A DNA stretch of 6,694 bases from Methanobrevibacter sp. (GTDB lineage: Archaea; Methanobacteriota; Methanobacteria; Methanobacteriales; Methanobacteriaceae), in contig JADLKP010000126.1 in the NCBI GenBank assembly GCA_016838945.1, positions 1 through 6,694 of the forward strand. Reading direction: 5' to 3'. The notes beneath the pieces are model-generated. The model did no database searches. It saw nothing but the letters and a program-made list of their open reading frames with translations, and was not told the DNA's origin. This document shows positions 6,062-6,694 of the stretch, piece after piece (position 1 is the first letter of the stretch; each line of letters starts with the position of its first letter). The translations under genes and the position numbers were made by a program.

Positions 6062-6625
6062 TTAACTGCTAGCATTTAACTTCGGATCATAGTCAATCTC
6101 GCGTGAAATGCAGATATTGCAAACTGCCCCTTCAGTATTCTTTTGAGTTGCCTTAACAGGACAATAATAAAACTTACCTAACTTTTTAATCTTCAAATTG
6201 CCTGGGAAAGGAGTGTCCAGTGAATGAATAGGTTCATTCAATATAAATGTGGCATAAAGAGATACTAAACAGTAAATAAGCTGTACCTTATCCTTGTCAA
6301 AATCAACTCCATCATAAACATTATGTAAAGCCTCTAATGACTCTTCAAACTGTTTTTTATCAATTCTTTCCTTTTTACCTCTGCTGTCATAATCTGTATT
6401 GTCCTTTTTAATATTGTTTATATGGCCAATGAATTGCTTGACATAAGCTTGACGGAAGTCATCCTGATATTTGTCCTGTACAAACTCCACATCCTGAAGT
6501 ATATACTTATTGGCATCCATCAAATCAAAAACAGATATCTTTTGAGCTTTTTCCTTTAAAATAGCCAATAGCTCATTCTTTGATATCCTTTTGTCCTCTA
6601 ACAATTCATGCAATTCTTCAAACAT
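6062..6625 (-). CDS. DUF2115/UPF0305 family protein, first paralogue
   Basis: This 187-residue protein is of the same archaeal family of unknown function as the one at 2358-2888. It shares the start (MFE), ISK, LKE, SVFDLM (31-36), VSLYATFILNEPIH (121-134), TPFPG (138-142), YYCPVK (153-158) and VCNIC (168-172). Cys155, Cys169 and Cys172 keep the C-x13-C-x2-C spacing, which suggests a structural or metal-binding role. It differs by a basic insert near residues 82-88 (RGKKERI), the change PIGTP to SLDTP, and a short C-terminal extension (DPKLNASS). An additional cysteine at 119 has no counterpart in the paralogue. No signal or membrane segment is seen. The ATG at 6625 follows GTGAA at a short spacing. 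The 69 bases upstream are AT-rich with TATA-like words, and the T-rich region after the stop suggests a unit of its own. The restriction-modification gene follows 99 bp downstream. Confidence 0.9.
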   Translation of the reverse strand: MFEELHELLEDKRISKNELLAILKEKAQKISVFDLMDANKYILQDVEFVQDKYQDDFRQAYVKQFIGHINNIKKDNTDYDSRGKKERIDKKQFEESLEALHNVYDGVDFDKDKVQLIYCLVSLYATFILNEPIHSLDTPFPGNLKIKKLGKFYYCPVKATQKNTEGAVCNICISREIDYDPKLNASS

Positions 6626-6644
6626 AATTCACACTTAATTTTTT

Positions 6645-6659
6645 TATATTAATTTATAG
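6645..6659 (-). promoter_or_regulatory. Possible TATA region before the first DUF2115 gene
   Basis: The minus strand reads CTATAAATTAATATA here, 20-34 bp before the ATG. Its ATTAATATA core recurs before the paralogue at 2358-2888. The short distance would predict an almost leaderless message; an alternative, TTTTAAAT, lies about 20 bp further upstream. Neither can be decided from the sequence. Confidence 0.3.
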
Positions 6660-6694
6660 TATTTTATCATTTAAAATTTTATGTATTATTAAAA

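Overview
The window reads as chromosomal DNA of an AT-rich methanogenic archaeon, most likely a Methanobacteriales member such as Methanobrevibacter or Methanosphaera. This rests on the very low GC content by eye, archaeal Shine-Dalgarno sequences of the GGTGAT type placed 3 nt before several ATG codons, and two proteins of the archaeal DUF2115/UPF0305 family, which I know mainly from methanogens. The genus is an inference.

All six genes lie on the minus strand, so transcription runs from high to low coordinates. In that order they are: a DUF2115 protein (6062-6625); a 1008-residue single-chain Type IIG-like restriction-modification enzyme (2936-5962); a second DUF2115 protein (2358-2888); the shikimate dehydrogenase AroE (1356-2261); an unrecognised acidic protein with a possible, weak resemblance to PP-loop tRNA-thiolation enzymes (535-1326); and a small coiled-coil protein with a possible ribbon-helix-helix N-terminus (15-428). 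No tRNA, rRNA, insertion sequence or CRISPR array was seen.

The most striking layout feature is that the restriction-modification gene sits exactly between two DUF2115 paralogues that share start context, length and the C-terminal three-cysteine motif. This suggests a tandem duplication of a housekeeping gene later split by a defence gene. The 96-bp spacer between the second DUF2115 gene and aroE is itself a decayed tandem repeat of about 41 bp, the first copy of which overlaps the DUF2115 stop codon.

Likely transcription units: the first DUF2115 gene alone, ended by T-rich terminators; the restriction-modification gene from its own TATA box, possibly reading into the second DUF2115 gene 47 bp on; aroE with the gene 29 bp downstream; then an A/T-only hairpin terminator and a separate promoter for the small last gene. 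Apart from restriction-modification and aromatic amino acid biosynthesis, the genes have no known function and no shared pathway can be shown.
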